Of a DNA stretch of 64,000 nucleotides, positions 63,477-64,000 are shown in pieces. Source of the DNA: Deefgea tanakiae. Its GTDB lineage: Bacteria; Pseudomonadota; Gammaproteobacteria; Burkholderiales; Chitinibacteraceae. Location of the stretch: the NCBI RefSeq assembly GCF_019665765.1, contig NZ_CP081150.1, forward strand, positions 3,493,674 to 3,557,673. The letters run 5' to 3'. A program made the position numbers and the translations under genes. Positions within the stretch are counted from its first letter, which is position 1, and every line of letters starts with the position of its first letter. The notes under the pieces are model-generated. The model saw nothing but the letters and a program-made list of their open reading frames with translations. It did not search any database and was not told the origin of the DNA.

Positions 63477-63611
63477 TTAAGCCGATAAAACTTTGCGGCC
63501 CTTGGCGCGGCGTGCGTTCAATACGCGAACGCCACCAACAGTTGCCATGCGAGCACGGAAGCCGTGAGTGCGCTTACGTTTGATTACAGAAGGTTGGAAA
63601 GTACGTTTCAT
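63477..63611 (-). CDS. rpmH: Ribosomal protein bL34
   Basis: A 44-aa protein of the large ribosomal subunit: [18 protein letters not shown], then [20 protein letters not shown] and RKVLSA. This is a full-length, canonical L34. ATG 63611 is certain from the family. It is the first gene of the minus-strand block leading away from the probable origin region; rnpA starts shortly after its stop. Confidence 0.97.
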   Translation of the reverse strand: MKRTFQPSVIKRKRTHGFRARMATVGGVRVLNARRAKGRKVLSA

Positions 63612-64000
63612 GACTAAATCCTAAGTGCTAATTGGGCAGTAAACACGTGATTTAATCAGTGTTGCTAGTGTCTTGTCAAGTCAGAGCGAGGATTAAGCGA
63701 GTCGACTTGCTGATCTTGCTTGTGGATAAGTCCTGCACTTGCAGGTACAATGTGCTGTTACTAGCTTACTTCTCTGTGGCACAACTGGCCGTTTGGTATG
63801 GATTGAGCAGCATTCATAGATACACCTGATGGTTCGCCCACCATTTTTCATGCCCATCGATCTTCATTTCATCGCCGTATTGGGCTTTGATTCTTGTGCC
63901 AATAGATTATTCTCCGTGGTGAAACGCGCTTTATGTATTTAATTTCTCGTCGCACGGTTGATGCGCTACTGTCATTCTCCATTGTCCAAGGTGATTTTTC
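63612..64000. other. Probable dnaA-rpmH intergenic (origin) region
   Basis: 389 bases with no gene that I can support. In many betaproteobacteria the gap between rpmH and dnaA holds oriC or the dnaA promoter. A perfect DnaA box is present at 63721-63729. A short frame open to the right edge from ATG 63933 does not look like the start of DnaA, so dnaA, if present, begins beyond the window. The minus-strand rpmH promoter should lie in the first 150 bases. Confidence 0.5.
63721..63729 (-). promoter_or_regulatory. DnaA box (TTATCCACA)
   Basis: TGTGGATAA on the plus strand is the exact complement of the strict DnaA box. I saw only one perfect copy in the region, with TGTGGCACA near 63775 as a possible weak one, so it may regulate rather than form the full origin. 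Confidence 0.6.

Noticed and set aside
63933..64000. ATG-started open frame running off the right edge
   Set aside because: Its residues do not resemble the start of DnaA or another known protein, and it is too short to judge.

Overview
The window looks like a chromosomal segment of a betaproteobacterium of the order Neisseriales. I favour a Chitinibacteraceae-like organism (Deefgea/Chitinibacter type), inferred from protein style and gene order rather than from a database search. Supporting signs are an SAH riboswitch in front of ahcY, the ftsY-ftsE-ftsX-rpoH and dcw clusters, a metX-metW pair, and a rpmH-rnpA-yidD-yidC-mnmE block that leads away from a probable replication-origin region at the right edge.

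Layout. 1-4.3 kb: end of an unidentified gene, riboswitch-controlled ahcY, a TPR protein, a ferredoxin and rsmD. 4.3-9.8 kb: ftsY, a GNAT gene, ftsE, ftsX, an MTHFR-like gene and rpoH, the last with a perfect CIRCE (HrcA) operator. 10-29.6 kb: a complete dcw cluster (mraZ, rsmH, ftsL, ftsI, murE, murF, mraY, murD, ftsW, murG, murC, ddlB, ftsQ, ftsA, ftsZ, lpxC) followed by a small membrane protein and rsmE; MraZ-type 10-nt direct repeats precede mraZ. 29.7-36 kb: msbA, four glycosyltransferases and an O-antigen-ligase-like protein, a lipooligosaccharide assembly locus. 36-43 kb: metX, metW, an oxidoreductase, then an accessory stretch of small genes (Imm33-type, M14 carboxypeptidase, DUF1801-like, hemerythrin-like), a proteobacterial-type palindromic repeat and a broken response-regulator gene. 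43-48 kb: dienelactone hydrolase, purC, GNAT, a degraded AlkD-like gene, purK and purE, all on the minus strand.

48.2-59.6 kb is the most unusual part: two tandem archaic (Csu-like, spore-coat-U) chaperone-usher pilus operons on the minus strand. Both have the same order: a small secreted Cys-containing protein, an SCPU pilin, a second SCPU pilin, chaperone, usher, SCPU tip. Cognate overlaps are conserved to the base (28 bp, 13 bp and 4 bp). A truncated third tip gene and a 70-nt sequence repeated almost exactly behind both tip genes mark an old rearrangement between the operons. An IS3-family element has split the downstream operon between its two pilin genes. The upstream operon starts directly at the mnmE stop codon.

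A second genome-scale signal is a family of 45-nt palindromic elements (GTATT...AATAC ends, AT-rich centre). I find seven in this window, all between genes; one overlaps the probable ftsQ promoter. I saw no tRNA, rRNA, CRISPR array or prophage.
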